DNA of 64,000 bases from Senecio squalidus (GCA_910822075.1 CAJVGC010000432.1:28924589-28988588), one strand, 5' to 3'; numbered from the stretch's first letter, positions 23,119 to 34,475 are shown. Notes: generated by a model not told the origin, from the letters alone. Numbers and translations: made by a program.

Positions 23119-24888
23119 TGTAACACTAGGATTTTAAACACACAATTATTATTATTATTATTTTTTTTATAAACATTCTACAACATTTACATAACTTAAC
23201 CAAAATGAAAGTTATTGTTTTACTTCTACTAAGATAACATTTATAACGTTTTGAGCGAAAGCTCGTTACAAAAGATTTAATATCATATTTAGGTCCCCAT
23301 CCATTCTTCATATGCTTGCCTTGCAAAATTAGAGATCCTTTTTACCTACAAACATACCAAATCACAATATACATTAGCATTAATCTAGTGAGCATACTTA
23401 ATGACATATTGATACGTCTCCAAGACTATATAAAGTCTTACGACATACCCTCGCGGTATAGAAGTATAGTTAACTCTACTCTTTTCCGACTAATGAAAGT
23501 CGATTCTATTTCTCATCGACATATAAATGTATTCTCTATTCTTCTCTAACATAATAATATGTTAGGATATCATTCCCATACTTAAACTACCTTTAAACTT
23601 ACTAAAAACTTACTAAAAACTGATCTAAGCTCCGCAACTAAACATTTTGGAAAATCACCCTTGGCTACTGAGTGCCAGTTGCGGCGCAACTAGGCCAGTA
23701 GCAGGGGTGACTTCCGTTTTTGATCGTTTCCAGCACTTACATGTTAGTTTACGCCACTTCTAGTCCTTATTTCCGCTAACAACTTTAACTATAACTTGGG
23801 ATAACATACTTATCAATCTTCAACACATTAATACACAATTTTAAACACATAACCATATGAAAATGAGCCTCGTATACTCACCTTGGCTTTGAAGTACGTT
23901 CACTACTCTTTTGTTGCTTTACCCTTTCCTTTGTCTTTTAAATCTGAGTTTATAAGACCAAAACACCATAGCTTTCAATACTCATAACAACATAACTAAC
24001 AACTTTGTTACACATTTCTTTTCAAAAATCTAAACATTAACTTGCTTATTCATTTCCTACCCAACGTGCCACTTTTGGGGTCTTTTGACCCGTTAGGCTT
24101 TTATACCTACATAGAAGCATTTCAAATCACCATCTACCTTATATACATATCAACAATACATATATAAAATAGCCATTTCCTTTTCTTTAACAAATTTCTA
24201 CCCATTGCCACTCCTTGGGTCATTTGACCCATTTGGCAACATCAAAAGGAGAAATCATAATACTAGATTCTTTCTCATTCAAAAACTTAAACATACAATT
24301 CTCACATCAAATTAACATACAATCAAAGCTCAAATTAACAATTTTCTTCAATTATTATGATTATCCCCAAATTATCAAAAAAACCTAATTTTACCAATTA
24401 AGCATTTTATTAAGACTATAACACATAATATAAACCCAAATTCATCAAATAATATTAAGTGCATAACTTTACCTTCTTTTCCTCCAAACACCAATTAAGC
24501 TAGATTCCTTTATCTTCTAATCTTAACTCCTTATAAACTTCACAAATTTAACACCAATTTGAGGAAATTGCAAATGCTCTTAGCTTGATTTCAATTACAC
24601 ACACTCAAAACACATACAAGAAATCCAGAATTTGACACCTAATCATCCTACTCATACTCAATTTCGGATTTACATCTTTAGTCCCTCAACTTCTCAAATC
24701 TTTCTAATTTACAAAATTACTAGCATTATTAACTAATTAAGTCCTTTCTAACTAAAATTAACTATCTTTCTTACAATTCTAGTCCTTCACTTATAAAACT
24801 TCTCAAATAACATAAATATAAAACATTTATATTATAAATAAATAAATACTTACGAAATATTCTAATTTTCGAGAACCGGGATGTTACA
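23119..24888 (-). mobile_element. B LTR 3 (5' LTR of copy 2)
   Basis: 1770 bp, ending GGGATGTTACA before the CACGG duplication. About 35 bp are missing near 23630 relative to LTRs 1 and 2, exactly between two copies of the GCTCCGCAACTAA repeat, as expected from slippage or recombination between direct repeats. Confidence 0.9.
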
Positions 24889-24893
24889 CACGG
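24889..24893. repeat. Right target-site duplication of B (CACGG)
   Basis: Matches 9611-9615 exactly. Confidence 0.9.
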
Positions 24894-25162
24894 GCCCCGC
24901 ACTAGGTTGACCTCGCGAAAGCAGGTCATCCTACCTGGACGTCTGCCTGAGCGGATGGCCGGACAGTAGCCCGGTCCATCTCGACCCGCACCTCCTCAGT
25001 CCTTCATGGACCCTTACGACCCCGCCATGCGTACACCGGTTATGGAACACTATGCGTGGGAGCGTCAGTTCCTCGAGGAGATGCGACGTGCACAGGAGTT
25101 CGGACCCTCCCGACCTATGATGCCACCTACCCTTCAGCCTCCCCCACCAGCCGCATTCTTGC
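24894..25162 (+). pseudogene. A2 ORF0, middle fragment
   Basis: Resumes ORF0 after B, with HYAWERQFLE and PSRPMMPPTLQPPPP conserved against A1. Relative to A1 it carries about 45 bp of extra sequence near 24910-24975 including an in-frame TAG. It is cut at 25162 by the C/Cassandra insertion and resumes at 34822. Confidence 0.7.
25158..25162. repeat. Left target-site duplication (CTTGC) of the C + Cassandra block
   Basis: CTTGC here and at 34817-34821. Removing everything between restores continuity with A1 ORF0 (GCATT-CTTGC-ACCTCC). Confidence 0.85.
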
Positions 25163-28100
25163 TGTCACACCCCGCTTATAGCGGAAACACGGAATGTTCC
25201 AGTTATAATATCAAGAGTCAAGATTACAACAATATAACCGATAAACAAAACATCAAATTAAATAGATCATGCCAAATGTTACAAAATACATCATAAAGTC
25301 AAAGGCGATAAGACGCAAAGTACCAATACAATTCCAAAAGAAATAAACAACGGATCGTCATGGAAATTACAATAAAAAGTTCAAATTCAAATTTCCCAAA
25401 AGCAAGCGATCCGAAAATAAACTATGGCATGATCAATGGAAATCCTCAATTTCCTGCAAAGCGTTAAAACGACATCAACAACATGTTGGTGAATTATTCG
25501 CAATTTTAAGTAAAAAGTGACCCATCGACAAGTTTCAATAAACATTATAATTTCAAACATCATATCTTGTTATACAATCCAATAGTGAGAGGTACCATGC
25601 CTAGACTATCATACACTGAACCTGACCACGTAAATTAACCCCTATCCTAAGGGGTATCAATCCAAAGGCAACCAATTATGAAATACGGCCATAACACCTA
25701 CTCCTAGGTACGTCCTAGCGAGCGATGAGGGTTCGGTCAAACCCAAACAGATCTGTATATATGAAACCGCGGGCAAAAGCTTAATCAAGTGTATAAGGGG
25801 AGGCTCCTCGAGCCTAATGATACTTAATCTAAGGCAGACCTAAATCACTGGGTAAACAAGATAATTAAAAACATTATCGCATAAATGCAAACATTTTAAA
25901 AGTACGCTTTACAGCCCAAAAGTATTTAAGACAAGGGCTACGAATAACTCACAATACAATTTCAGCAATTCTCGGGTAACAATCACAGAGTTACAACTCC
26001 ACCGTCTAAGTGCCCTAAAAAGTAAATAATAGTCTCAGTATCTCGATAAGTATAGTTCGGTTTAGCCTTGTCGGTTAAGATTAGGTTAATAAGATAAAAT
26101 AAGTTAAATGAGGTGACGTATTTAAAATGCGTTTGTTCCGCGTAAATCAGGACCGCTCAGAAGGATGCCGGCATTTCACGTCATAACAATAATTCGAAAA
26201 ATATAATATTCCGAGTCGAAACGACTACTAGGAATATTGGTTGAAAGGAATATTGAATACCGAGGTTTTATTAGATTGACCAAGGTTAAAGATGTTGACT
26301 TTGTAAAAGTCAAATGTTAAATAAGTTGACTTAGAAAAGTCAAATGTCAATAATGTTGACTTATAAAAGTCAAATGTCAAGGATGTTGACTTATAAAAGT
26401 CAAATGTCAAAAAGGTTGAAACATAGATAATTGAAGTTGTCGCAAAAGTCTAATTTGACCTATAGAGAGTTTGTAAGTCATTACTTTTCAAAAATATAGT
26501 TTAAAATGACTTTTAGTTATCAAAATATAGTGTAAAATGTCTTTATATAAATGTTTTTAAATGAAGTTTATCGCAAAAATATTAGTCGACGGCTTTAGAT
26601 TACGATCGTTATTTGTAGCAAATGTTTATTTATCAAAATGTAGGTAATATGTCCATTTTAAATAAGTATTCGTCATTTTTGATTGCGTTGGCGTCTTTGA
26701 GTCCAAAGACGGTATTTTATCATAATATGTTACTTTTGGTTTATTTATACAAGTGTTTAGAGTTTGAAATAAGTTTAATATAAAATCAGTGGCTTTGAAA
26801 CAACAATTCACGGGACCAAAACGTCAAGATGGTTAAAATCAAAAGCTGAATTTTTGACAAAAAGAGCCCGGTGCGTCGCACTGGGTAAGGGGTGCGGCGC
26901 ACTTGGTGCATTTTCAGATTTATAAATTTTATCGTTTTGTCGAAATCCGATTATTTAAAGGCTTTTTGGTTAAAACGCAAACTGTTAATAACTTACATTT
27001 TGTTCCAAATATATTTACCAAGTGTTACATATATATAAATATACCATTTTACATACTATTACATACAATATGTTTAATTCGGTAATAATCACATTTTTAC
27101 ATATTTTTGTCCAAATCTTTGTCCATCACCAAAATATTCACATGTGTTGGTCTAATATATTATTCCTAACCATTTTCAAGGCTAAAACCGAAATATGTAT
27201 GGAAAATAATAAGAACTTGAAAGAACAAAAATGATTTCGAAGAAAATAACGATTTTACCGATTCAACCGCAAGATCTACAAGCTTGGAAGTGAATAAACC
27301 CGAAAGCAAACTTTTGGTGGTGTGTTGATGAAAAATAAACAGCTCCAAAACACACAATAAATCCACCATTAGTTTAGATCTTTACATGCATGATGATAAA
27401 TAACGTTTTCGAAAGGATTTTCGGTAAAAGTTTACTTACCAAGATCTAGAGATTTTCTCCAAGAAAACAAAAAGGATCTTCCTCCAAATGAAAGGTATTG
27501 TGGTAGATAATAACTTGGAATGCAAAAGAAAATAGCATGTGTTAGAACCTTCAACAAAAGAAGAAGATTTATGGATAAAAATGGAAGAAAAGTGAAAGAA
27601 ACCTTAAGGAGAATCTTACCAAAAGTTATGGAGATCAAAAGAAACTTGTTTATTTGATGATATTAGGCTTGAATCCTTCTTCAAATATGTGATTTGTGCC
27701 TCAAACTTTCTGGAAATGAGAAGTATTTTGAGAGAAAATGGTGAAGAGTTGCATGGGTGAAAGAGAGGAAATGAGAGAGAAATGGGTTTGTAGGTGCAAA
27801 AGTGATGATCAAAATGAGTTTGTGAGATGGTTTAGGACCTCTAGTGAGGCTTCTCTGCCCCATTTCAGACTGTTACACGTTTGGGAGAAAGGGCCCAATC
27901 AACAACCATGCAAAAATGACTCACACAAAAAGACAAAAGTCTGTCCAGCAGGTCGGTGTTGCGCACCACAAAGTAGGTGCTGCGCACCGGGCCAAAATCC
28001 AGAATTTCTGCTTTTTCGTTTACGCGATCGTTAAGGAGTTTCGTTCGCCGAAAGTTCCCGATTCTTTTTGCGATGAACTTAGGAAAGTTCATACTATGAT

Positions 28101-28459
28101 TTAATTTATATTAGGTTCATTTAATATTATATTTTCACTTTCGATTTCGAGATTCGCACGATTTCGGTAAAGGAGTAAACAAGAGCAAAAGCACGATATC
28201 TCGAGTATAACGGATACGATAACCGACAAATTAGGCATAAACCTTCTAACATATAATTGTGAGGATACTAACTAATTGGCACTTAGATAAAATAATATTA
28301 TTACGTCTCGAGGGACGAATCAGCAAATACAGAAAACCCGGTACTCAATAACAGTAAATCGTGAGCAAAGCAAAGCGAAATACAAGGGTCGAAATCAATT
28401 GCGAATAAAATATAAATAATATCGGTAACACAAGTACTTCAAATTGACAGGACGTCACA
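25163..28459 (-). mobile_element. C LTR 1 (3' LTR)
   Basis: 3297 bp; plus-strand ends TGTCACACCCCGC and GGACGTCACA. It contains a tandem W-box array (26293-26411) and CG-dense inverted repeats at 26871-26902 and 27955-27988. Short ORFs inside are not supported as genes. Confidence 0.9.
26293..26411. repeat. Four-unit W-box inverted-repeat array in C LTR 1
   Basis: Four units of about 29-31 bp, each containing GTTGACTT, a 2-7 base gap and AAGTCAAAT. Every unit is an imperfect palindrome carrying TTGAC on both strands. TTGAC is the core of the W-box bound by WRKY factors. A duplicate array is in LTR 2 at 32043-32161. Confidence 0.8.
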
Positions 28460-28477
28460 GCCTCCCCCAGTAAAAAG
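28460..28477 (-). promoter_or_regulatory. Polypurine tract of C
   Basis: Minus strand ACTGGGGGAGGC next to the LTR start TGTGACGTCC. Confidence 0.7.
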
Positions 28478-29110
28478 AATTTCGTCCTCGAAATGACTAC
28501 TGAGCATCACTGCTATAAAAGAGGTGGGGATAATTCCGCTGCATTTCTTCCTCCCGTTCCTCGAGTAACTTGGCTCCAAACTTTAGAGTTATGGCAGTAA
28601 AAAGCCTTACACGGCACGCAACAAAAGTGGGGGCGGTAACCATTGTAGTATGAAAACTCGACTCAAGATAAATGTCGATCCCGACTCCTACTACAGTCTG
28701 AAACACACGCGCGCCTCGATCAGAAATGACAGAAAATCTCGTCAATATACAACCTAGAAGGTTCCTCTATTCGGTAATCTTCTCGAATAGGCAGAAAATG
28801 CGCTGACTGATTCAGCCGATCTACGATAATCCAAATGATATAATCCTCGGTGAGGGCCTCCTGATCTAACAACAGTCTCTCCAGCGAAAAAGGTATGCAG
28901 ATATTCTTCTCGAATCATATAACCTCTGCACGGTGCGTCGACAACCAACCCATGTTCATAATAACATCGAATCTACCTAAGGCGATCGGAATCAAGTCGA
29001 TAGGAAAAGAATGGTCATCGGAACTAACACAATAGGTAGAACGTACTTCGGTAGCAGGTAAACTCACCAACGGCTCACTCTATTTCGAAGGAAGATGCTA
29101 AGGGTAAAAA
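28478..29110 (-). pseudogene. Pol remnants of C (protease tail, integrase core, chromodomain-like end)
   Basis: Reading the minus strand: about 29060-28945 encodes a protease-tail signature (DLIPIALGRFDVI); about 28850-28720, in another frame, encodes integrase core sequence (IIVDRLNQSAHFLPIRED); 28745-28497 ends with a chromodomain-like terminus (EEEMQRNYPHLF). RT, RNase H and the integrase finger are absent, so the protease remnant is joined almost directly to integrase. Frames differ between blocks. No enzyme can be made from this region. Confidence 0.75.
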
Positions 29111-29621
29111 CGTGCAAAGTATCATAGTCCTAAACGCATCAGGTATGAAATTCTTCAAATGACGGACTAAAATCTGGAATAGGTAGAATTAAGAATTATT
29201 GACTCAAAAACGGTTAACAATAGCAGTTACGTTCCGTTCTCGCATAATTTATTTCGAACTAGGCGTAGTTGATCAAGTTACGCGTAGTTGGAAGCGAATC
29301 ATGCAATTGCGGAATAAATCCACTAAAGTTTAAAACTCGTGATATGATTTTTGAAGAATCTTTAATACAGTTTGGTTTGGACCAATGATTACTAAGTCGG
29401 AGCGAAGTGGCGGATTAAATCTGGAGTCGAATCTCTCGGAATCGCACTCGTAGGGCAACCTCGACGCGTCGACTTCTTTGCAGATAGGAGCTTTCGTCGG
29501 TTCCAACGCAAAAGACGTAGAGAAAGAAGACGAAAAATAAAGGAAGAGGAAAGAAAAGTGTGTAACGCAAGGAAAAATAAGGTCAAATATCATAATCGAA
29601 TAGAATATATGCAAACTGACC
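29111..29621 (-). other. C internal spacer containing an A-leader-like segment
   Basis: Between gag and the protease remnant. The minus strand of 29197-29335 aligns with the 5' leader of element A (about 1803-1960), including shared stretches such as GCATGAT and CGTTTTTGAGTCA-like sequence. A short open frame at 29614-29330 has no recognisable domain. A leader downstream of gag is out of place and points to rearrangement. Confidence 0.55.
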
Positions 29622-30686
29622 TTAACTGAGAAAAGTTCCCGTACCAGTTGCAGCTAACTTAGGACATCTGTCCTTATGATGATCCGGAGAACCACATCCA
29701 AAACACTTGCCCTTAAAGGCCTTACAGAACTTATCTGTGTGTCCTAGTTTCTTACAAATACTACACTCCCAGCAAGCCACCTCCCTAGTGTGGTATTTAC
29801 CGCACCTAACACACTCCGGGTATTTACTCTGGGTACCAATCACGATTGCTCTGCCTCGAGGGTCCAATATAGACGAAGTTCCAGCACCAGTTGTAACCAA
29901 CTCGGGACACTGGTTCTTAAGATGCTCGGGAGATCCACACTCATAACAATTGCCCTTCGGGATCTTGCAAAACTTCCCGGTATGCCCTAATTTCTTACAC
30001 CGTCCGCACACCCAACATTTTATCCCCTTAGCGTGGGGGTTACCACATCGATCACACTTCGGAGGCCTACTCTGGGCATTTGGAGCCACCGTTGCATATG
30101 CTTGCACAACCTGAGGAGCATCCTGCCTCCTAGCTCTCTTCGGCGAGTCCCCATAACGGTCTCCACCACCTCGTTTCCTTTCAGAGTTTTGCTTAACTAC
30201 CACTGACGGTATTCCACCATCACGAATCGCATTCTGGATTAACGTGGTTACCATCTCCACAGCACTCTGTAATGTGCTCTGGTTGGAGGAAACATCACCA
30301 CCAAGTACACCAACCTCGGGTCCACCATACCCGGTATCCATATCCTCAGGACCATCGTGTCCCGTTCCTCCACCGGTACCATCAACCTCAGGACCTTTAC
30401 CTTTAACCTTCGGCTCGGAATCACCCTGATCCGAACCATCAGACCCCGTACCAGTTTCCGTACCAGTACCCGGACCACTAACATCCGGCGACATGTAATC
30501 TCTAATCTGAGCGATGAAAGTAGGTTTCATGGCTTCCAACTGCTCGGCTATGAGCTGTTTGACGTCCGTCGTCATATCCATTTCCTCATCACTGACTTCC
30601 ACATTCGGAGTCGCGTTAACAGCTTCCGGGCTCGGACGACCATGTCTCGCTGACCATCTCGTCGCTGTCGTCTTCACAGGCGGCAT
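29622..30686 (-). CDS. Gag of element C, capsid core deleted, zinc-knuckle pair duplicated
   Basis: Open frame of 354 codons from ATG 30686 (MPPVKTT), chosen because MPP is also the start of A gag; the upstream extension to 30803 is hydrophobic. Residues ~45-75 resemble the Gag N-terminal oligomerisation segment. Residues ~90-155 are Gly/Asp/Thr-rich low complexity. The conserved capsid core is missing: the text jumps to STLQSAVEM, the segment that follows the capsid in A. Four CX2CX4HX4C knuckles sit at about 227-240, 247-260, 308-321 and 328-341, the second pair a duplicate of the first. The frame stays open although pol is gone, so an RNA-binding Gag fragment may still be made. It ends before the protease. 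Confidence 0.8.
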   Translation of the reverse strand: MPPVKTTATRWSARHGRPSPEAVNATPNVEVSDEEMDMTTDVKQLIAEQLEAMKPTFIAQIRDYMSPDVSGPGTGTETGTGSDGSDQGDSEPKVKGKGPEVDGTGGGTGHDGPEDMDTGYGGPEVGVLGGDVSSNQSTLQSAVEMVTTLIQNAIRDGGIPSVVVKQNSERKRGGGDRYGDSPKRARRQDAPQVVQAYATVAPNAQSRPPKCDRCGNPHAKGIKCWVCGRCKKLGHTGKFCKIPKGNCYECGSPEHLKNQCPELVTTGAGTSSILDPRGRAIVIGTQSKYPECVRCGKYHTREVACWECSICKKLGHTDKFCKAFKGKCFGCGSPDHHKDRCPKLAATGTGTFLS

Positions 30687-30914
30687 CGTTCTAAAAGAGA
30701 CGAAAGAAAAATAAAACTCGATCAGCAAATGTGTGCAGCACAAAAACAAGGCCAAACGCCAAAATACCAAACGCGACAAAAACACGAATGAAAAATAGTG
30801 CACACATTGGAATCAGAGAAAAATCGATTTAAAAAGCCTATGGTCATAGTCCAAGTGATTTACTCAGTTTAAATCACCCGGTTCGCTATAACCTTTGGCT
30901 CTGATACCAACTTC
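30687..30914 (-). other. C leader with primer-binding site
   Basis: Non-coding leader. The minus strand TTGGTATCAGAGCC lies about five bases from the LTR (near 30896-30910) and matches the initiator-Met tRNA primer-binding site. Confidence 0.8.
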
Positions 30915-33900
30915 TGTCACACCCCGCTTATAGCGGAAACACGGAATGTTCCAGTTATAATATCAAGAGTCAAGATTACAACAATATAACCGATAAACAA
31001 AACATCAAATTAAATAGATCATGCCAAATGTTACAAAATACATCATAAAGTCAAAGGCGATAAGACGCCAAGTACCAATACAATTCCAAAAGAAATAAAC
31101 AACGGATCGTCATGGAAATTACAATAAAAAGTTCAAATTCAAATTTCCCAAAAGCAAGCGATCCGAAAATAAACTATGGCATGATCAATGGAAATCCTCA
31201 ATTTCCTGCAAAGCGTTAAAACGACATCAACAACATGTTGGTGAATTATTCGCAATTTTAAGTAAAAAGTGACCCATCGACAAGTTTCAATAAACATTAT
31301 AATTTCAAACATCATATCTTGTTATACAATCCAATAGTGAGAGGTACCATGCCTAGACTATCATACACTGAACCTGACCACGTAAATTAACCCCTATCCT
31401 AAGGGGTATCAATCCAAAGGCAACCAATTATGAATACGGCCATAACACCTACTCCTAGGTACGTCCTAGCGAGCGATGAGGGTTCGGTCAAACCCAAACA
31501 GATCTGTATATATGAAACCGCGGGCAAAAGCTTAATCAAGTGTATAAGGGGAGGCTCCTCGAGCCTAATGATACTTAATCTAAGGCAGACCTAAATCACT
31601 GGGTAAACAAGATAATTAAAAACATTATCGCATAAATGCAAACATTTTAAAAGTACGCTTTACAGCCCAAAAGTATTTAAGACAAGGGCTACGAATAACT
31701 CACAATACAATTTCAGCAATTCTCGGGTAACAATCACAGAGTTACAACTCCACCGTCTAAGTGCCCTAAAAAGTAAATAATAGTCTCAGTATCTCTATAA
31801 GTATAGTTCGGTTTAGCCTTGTCGGTTAAGATTAGGTTAATAAGATAAAATAAGTTAAATGAGGTGACGTATTTAAAATGCGTTTGTTCCGCGTAAATCA
31901 GGACCGCTCAGAAGGATGCCGGCATTTCACGTCATAACAATAATTCGAAAAATATAATATTCCGAGTCGAAACGACTACTAGGAATATTGGTTGAAAGGA
32001 ATATTGAATACCGAGGTTTTATTAGATTGACCAAGGTTAAAGATGTTGACTTTGTAAAAGTCAAATGTTAAATAAGTTGACTTAGAAAAGTCAAATGTCA
32101 ATAATGTTGACTTATAAAGTCAAATGTCAAGGATGTTGACTTATAAAAGTCAAATGTCAAAAGGTTGAAACATAGATAATTGAAGTTGTCGCAAAAGTCT
32201 AATTTGACCTATAGAGAGTTTGTAAGTCATTACTTTTCAAAAATATAGTTTAAAATGACTTTTAGTTATCAAAATATAGTGTAAAATGTCTTTATATAAA
32301 TGTTTTTAAATGAAGTTTATCGCAAAAATATTAGTCGACGGCTTTAGATTACGATCGTTATTTGTAGCAAATGTTTATTTATCAAAATGTAGGTAATATG
32401 TCCATTTTAAATAAGTATTCGTCATTTTTGATTGCGTTGGCGTCTTTGAGTCCAAAGACGGTATTTTATCATAATATGTTACTTTTGGTTTATTTATGCA
32501 AGTGTTTAGAGTTTGAAATAAGTTTAATATAAAATTAGTGGCTTTGAAACAACAATTCACGGGACCAAAACGTCAAGATGGTTAAAATCAAAAGCTGAAT
32601 TTTTGACAAAAAGAGCCCGGTGCGTCGCACTGGGTAAGGGGTGCGGCGCACTTGGTGCATTTTCAGATTTATAAATTTTATCGTTTTGTCGAAATCCGAT
32701 TATTTAAAGGCTTTTTGGTTAAAACGCAAACTGTTAATAACTTACATTTTGTTCCAAATATATTTACCAAGTGTTACATATATATAAATATACCATTTTA
32801 CATACTATTACATACAATATGTTTAATTCGGTAATAATCACATTTTTACATATTTTTGTCCAAATCTTTGTCCATCACCAAAATATTCACAAGTGTTGGT
32901 CTAATATATTATTCCTAACCATTTTCAAGGCTAAAACCGAAATATGTATGGAAAATAATAAGAACTTGAAAGAACAAAAATGATTTCGAAGAAAATAACG
33001 ATTTTACCGATTCAACCGCAAGATCTACAAGCTTGGAAGTGAATAAACCCGAAAGCAAACTTTTGGTGGTGTGTTGATGAAAAATAAACAGCTCCAAAAC
33101 ACACAATAAATCCACCATTAGTTTAGATCTTTACATGCATGATGATAAATAACGTTTTCGAAAGGATTTTCGGTAAAAGTTTACTTACCAAGATCTAGAG
33201 ATTTTCTCCAAGAAAACAAAAGGATCTTCCTCCAAATGAAAGGTATTGTGGTAGATAATAACTTGGAATGCAAAAGAAAATAGCATGTGTTAGAACCTTC
33301 AACAAAAGAAGAAGATTTATGGAGAAAAATGGAAGAAAAGTGAAAGAAACCTTAAGGAGAATCTTACCAAAAGTTATGGAGATCAAAAGAAACTTGTTTA
33401 TTTGATGATTTTAGGCTTGAATCCTTCTTCAAATATGTGATTTGTGCCTCAAACTTTCTGGAAATGAGAAGTATTTTGAGAGAAAATGGTGAAGAGTTGC
33501 ATGGGTGAAAGAGAGGAAATGAGAGTGAAATGGGTTTGTAGGTGCAAAAGTGATGATCAAAATGAGTTTGTGAGATGGTTTAGGACCTCTAGTGAGGCTT
33601 CTCTGCCCCATTTCAGACTGTTACACGTTTGGGAGAAAGGGCCCAATCAACAACCATGCAAAAATGACTCACACAAAAAGACAAAAGTCTGTCCAGCAGG
33701 TCGGTGTTGCGCACCACAAAGTAGGTGCTGCGCACCGGGCCAAAATCCAGAATTTCTGCTTTTTCGTTTACGCGATCGTTAAGGAGTTTCGTTCGCCGAA
33801 AGTTCCCGATTCTTTTTGCGATGAACTTAGGAAAGTTCATACTATGATTTAATTTATATTAGGTTCATTTAATATTATATTTTCACTTTCGATTTCGAGA

Positions 33901-34207
33901 TTCGCACGATTTCGGTAAAGGAGTAAACAAGAGCAAAAGCACGATATCTCGAGTATAACGGATACGATAACCGACAAATTAGGCATAAACCTTCTAACAT
34001 ATAATTGTGAGGATACTAACTAATTGGCACTTAGATAAAATAATATTATTACGTCTCGAGGGACGAATCAGCAAATACAGAAAACCCGGTACTCAATAAC
34101 AGTAAATCGTGAGCAAAGCAAAGCGAAATACAAGGGTCGAAATCAATTGCGAATAAAATATAAATAATATCGGTAACACAAGTACTTCATATTGACAGGA
34201 CGTCACA
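30915..34207 (-). mobile_element. C LTR 2 (5' LTR)
   Basis: 3293 bp, almost identical to LTR 1. Single-base losses relative to LTR 1 include one in the W-box array and one in an A run. Confidence 0.9.
32043..32161. repeat. Four-unit W-box inverted-repeat array in C LTR 2
   Basis: Same array as 26293-26411 with one A missing in the third unit and one in the following A run. Confidence 0.8.
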
Positions 34208-34319
34208 GCTTTTGTGACACCTTAGGCAAATCCCACATCCCCCGTGCACAAGAGTGATGCTGGGTATATGAGTAAACCTTTGGCCTTTCATGACACAACG
34301 CGTTTTGGTGGCTACAGGC

Positions 34320-34398
34320 ACTGCAGAGCTTAGAAACTCTGTAGTTAAGCGTGCTTGGGCCAGAGTAGTTCCAGGATGGGTGACCCCCTGGGAAGCTC
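34320..34398 (+). promoter_or_regulatory. 5S-rRNA-like promoter domain in Cassandra LTR 1
   Basis: About 78 bp resemble the 3' two thirds of plant 5S rRNA, with AGTTAAGCGTGCTTGGGC (box A region) and AGGATGGGTGACC (box C). In Cassandra elements these internal control sequences are known to support RNA polymerase III transcription. The 5' third of 5S is not recognisable, so this is not a 5S gene. The copy in LTR 2 is at about 34662-34740. Confidence 0.88.
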
Positions 34399-34475
34399 AG
34401 CCAAAAACAAATCCGTGAGCCTTGATGTGGCAGAGCGGACAATATCGTGGGCATGAAATGGCGGGGTGTTACAAG

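Larger units (their letters stand above)
9616..24888 (-). mobile_element. Tandem gypsy element B: LTR-internal-LTR-internal-LTR
   Basis: 15.27 kb, three LTRs (9616-11397, 16365-18151, 23119-24888) and two internal regions of 4967 bp each, all in minus orientation. Only one pair of 5-bp target duplications (CACGG) flanks the array. The internal copies are about equally long and very similar, and share some defects (a frameshift in protease and a TAA before the LIPGAAP motif) while others are private. Clade: Tekay/Del-like chromovirus, judged from the RT motifs, the chromodomain-like C-terminus and long LTRs. Confidence 0.92.
25163..34207 (-). mobile_element. Gypsy element C: two 3.3-kb LTRs, gag ORF, almost no pol
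   Basis: 9045 bp. LTRs 25163-28459 and 30915-34207 differ at only about nine substitutions and four single-base indels by eye, so insertion was recent. The 2455-bp internal region holds an open gag frame, remnants of protease, integrase and the chromodomain-like end, and no RT or RNase H. Structure fits a non-autonomous element of the terminal-repeat-with-gag kind that depends on enzymes from another element. LTR ends resemble those of family A. Confidence 0.88.

Noticed and set aside
9616..24888. Two independent B insertions side by side
   Set aside because: No target duplication next to the central LTR, a single CACGG pair outside, and shared internal defects favour one insertion followed by recombination.
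9616..24888. Pure assembly duplication of B
   Set aside because: The internal copies carry many private differences (different stops, FIDD against FIHD, LTR indels), which a simple assembly artefact would not create; long reads would still be needed to exclude collapse or expansion.
27681..28104. Overlapping small ORFs in the C LTR, repeated in the second LTR
   Set aside because: They lie on both strands of a non-coding LTR, have no recognisable domain and are preserved only because the LTRs are nearly identical.
34320..34398. 5S rRNA gene
   Set aside because: Only the inner and 3' part resembles 5S, and it sits within Cassandra LTRs in two copies; the 5' third is not recognisable.
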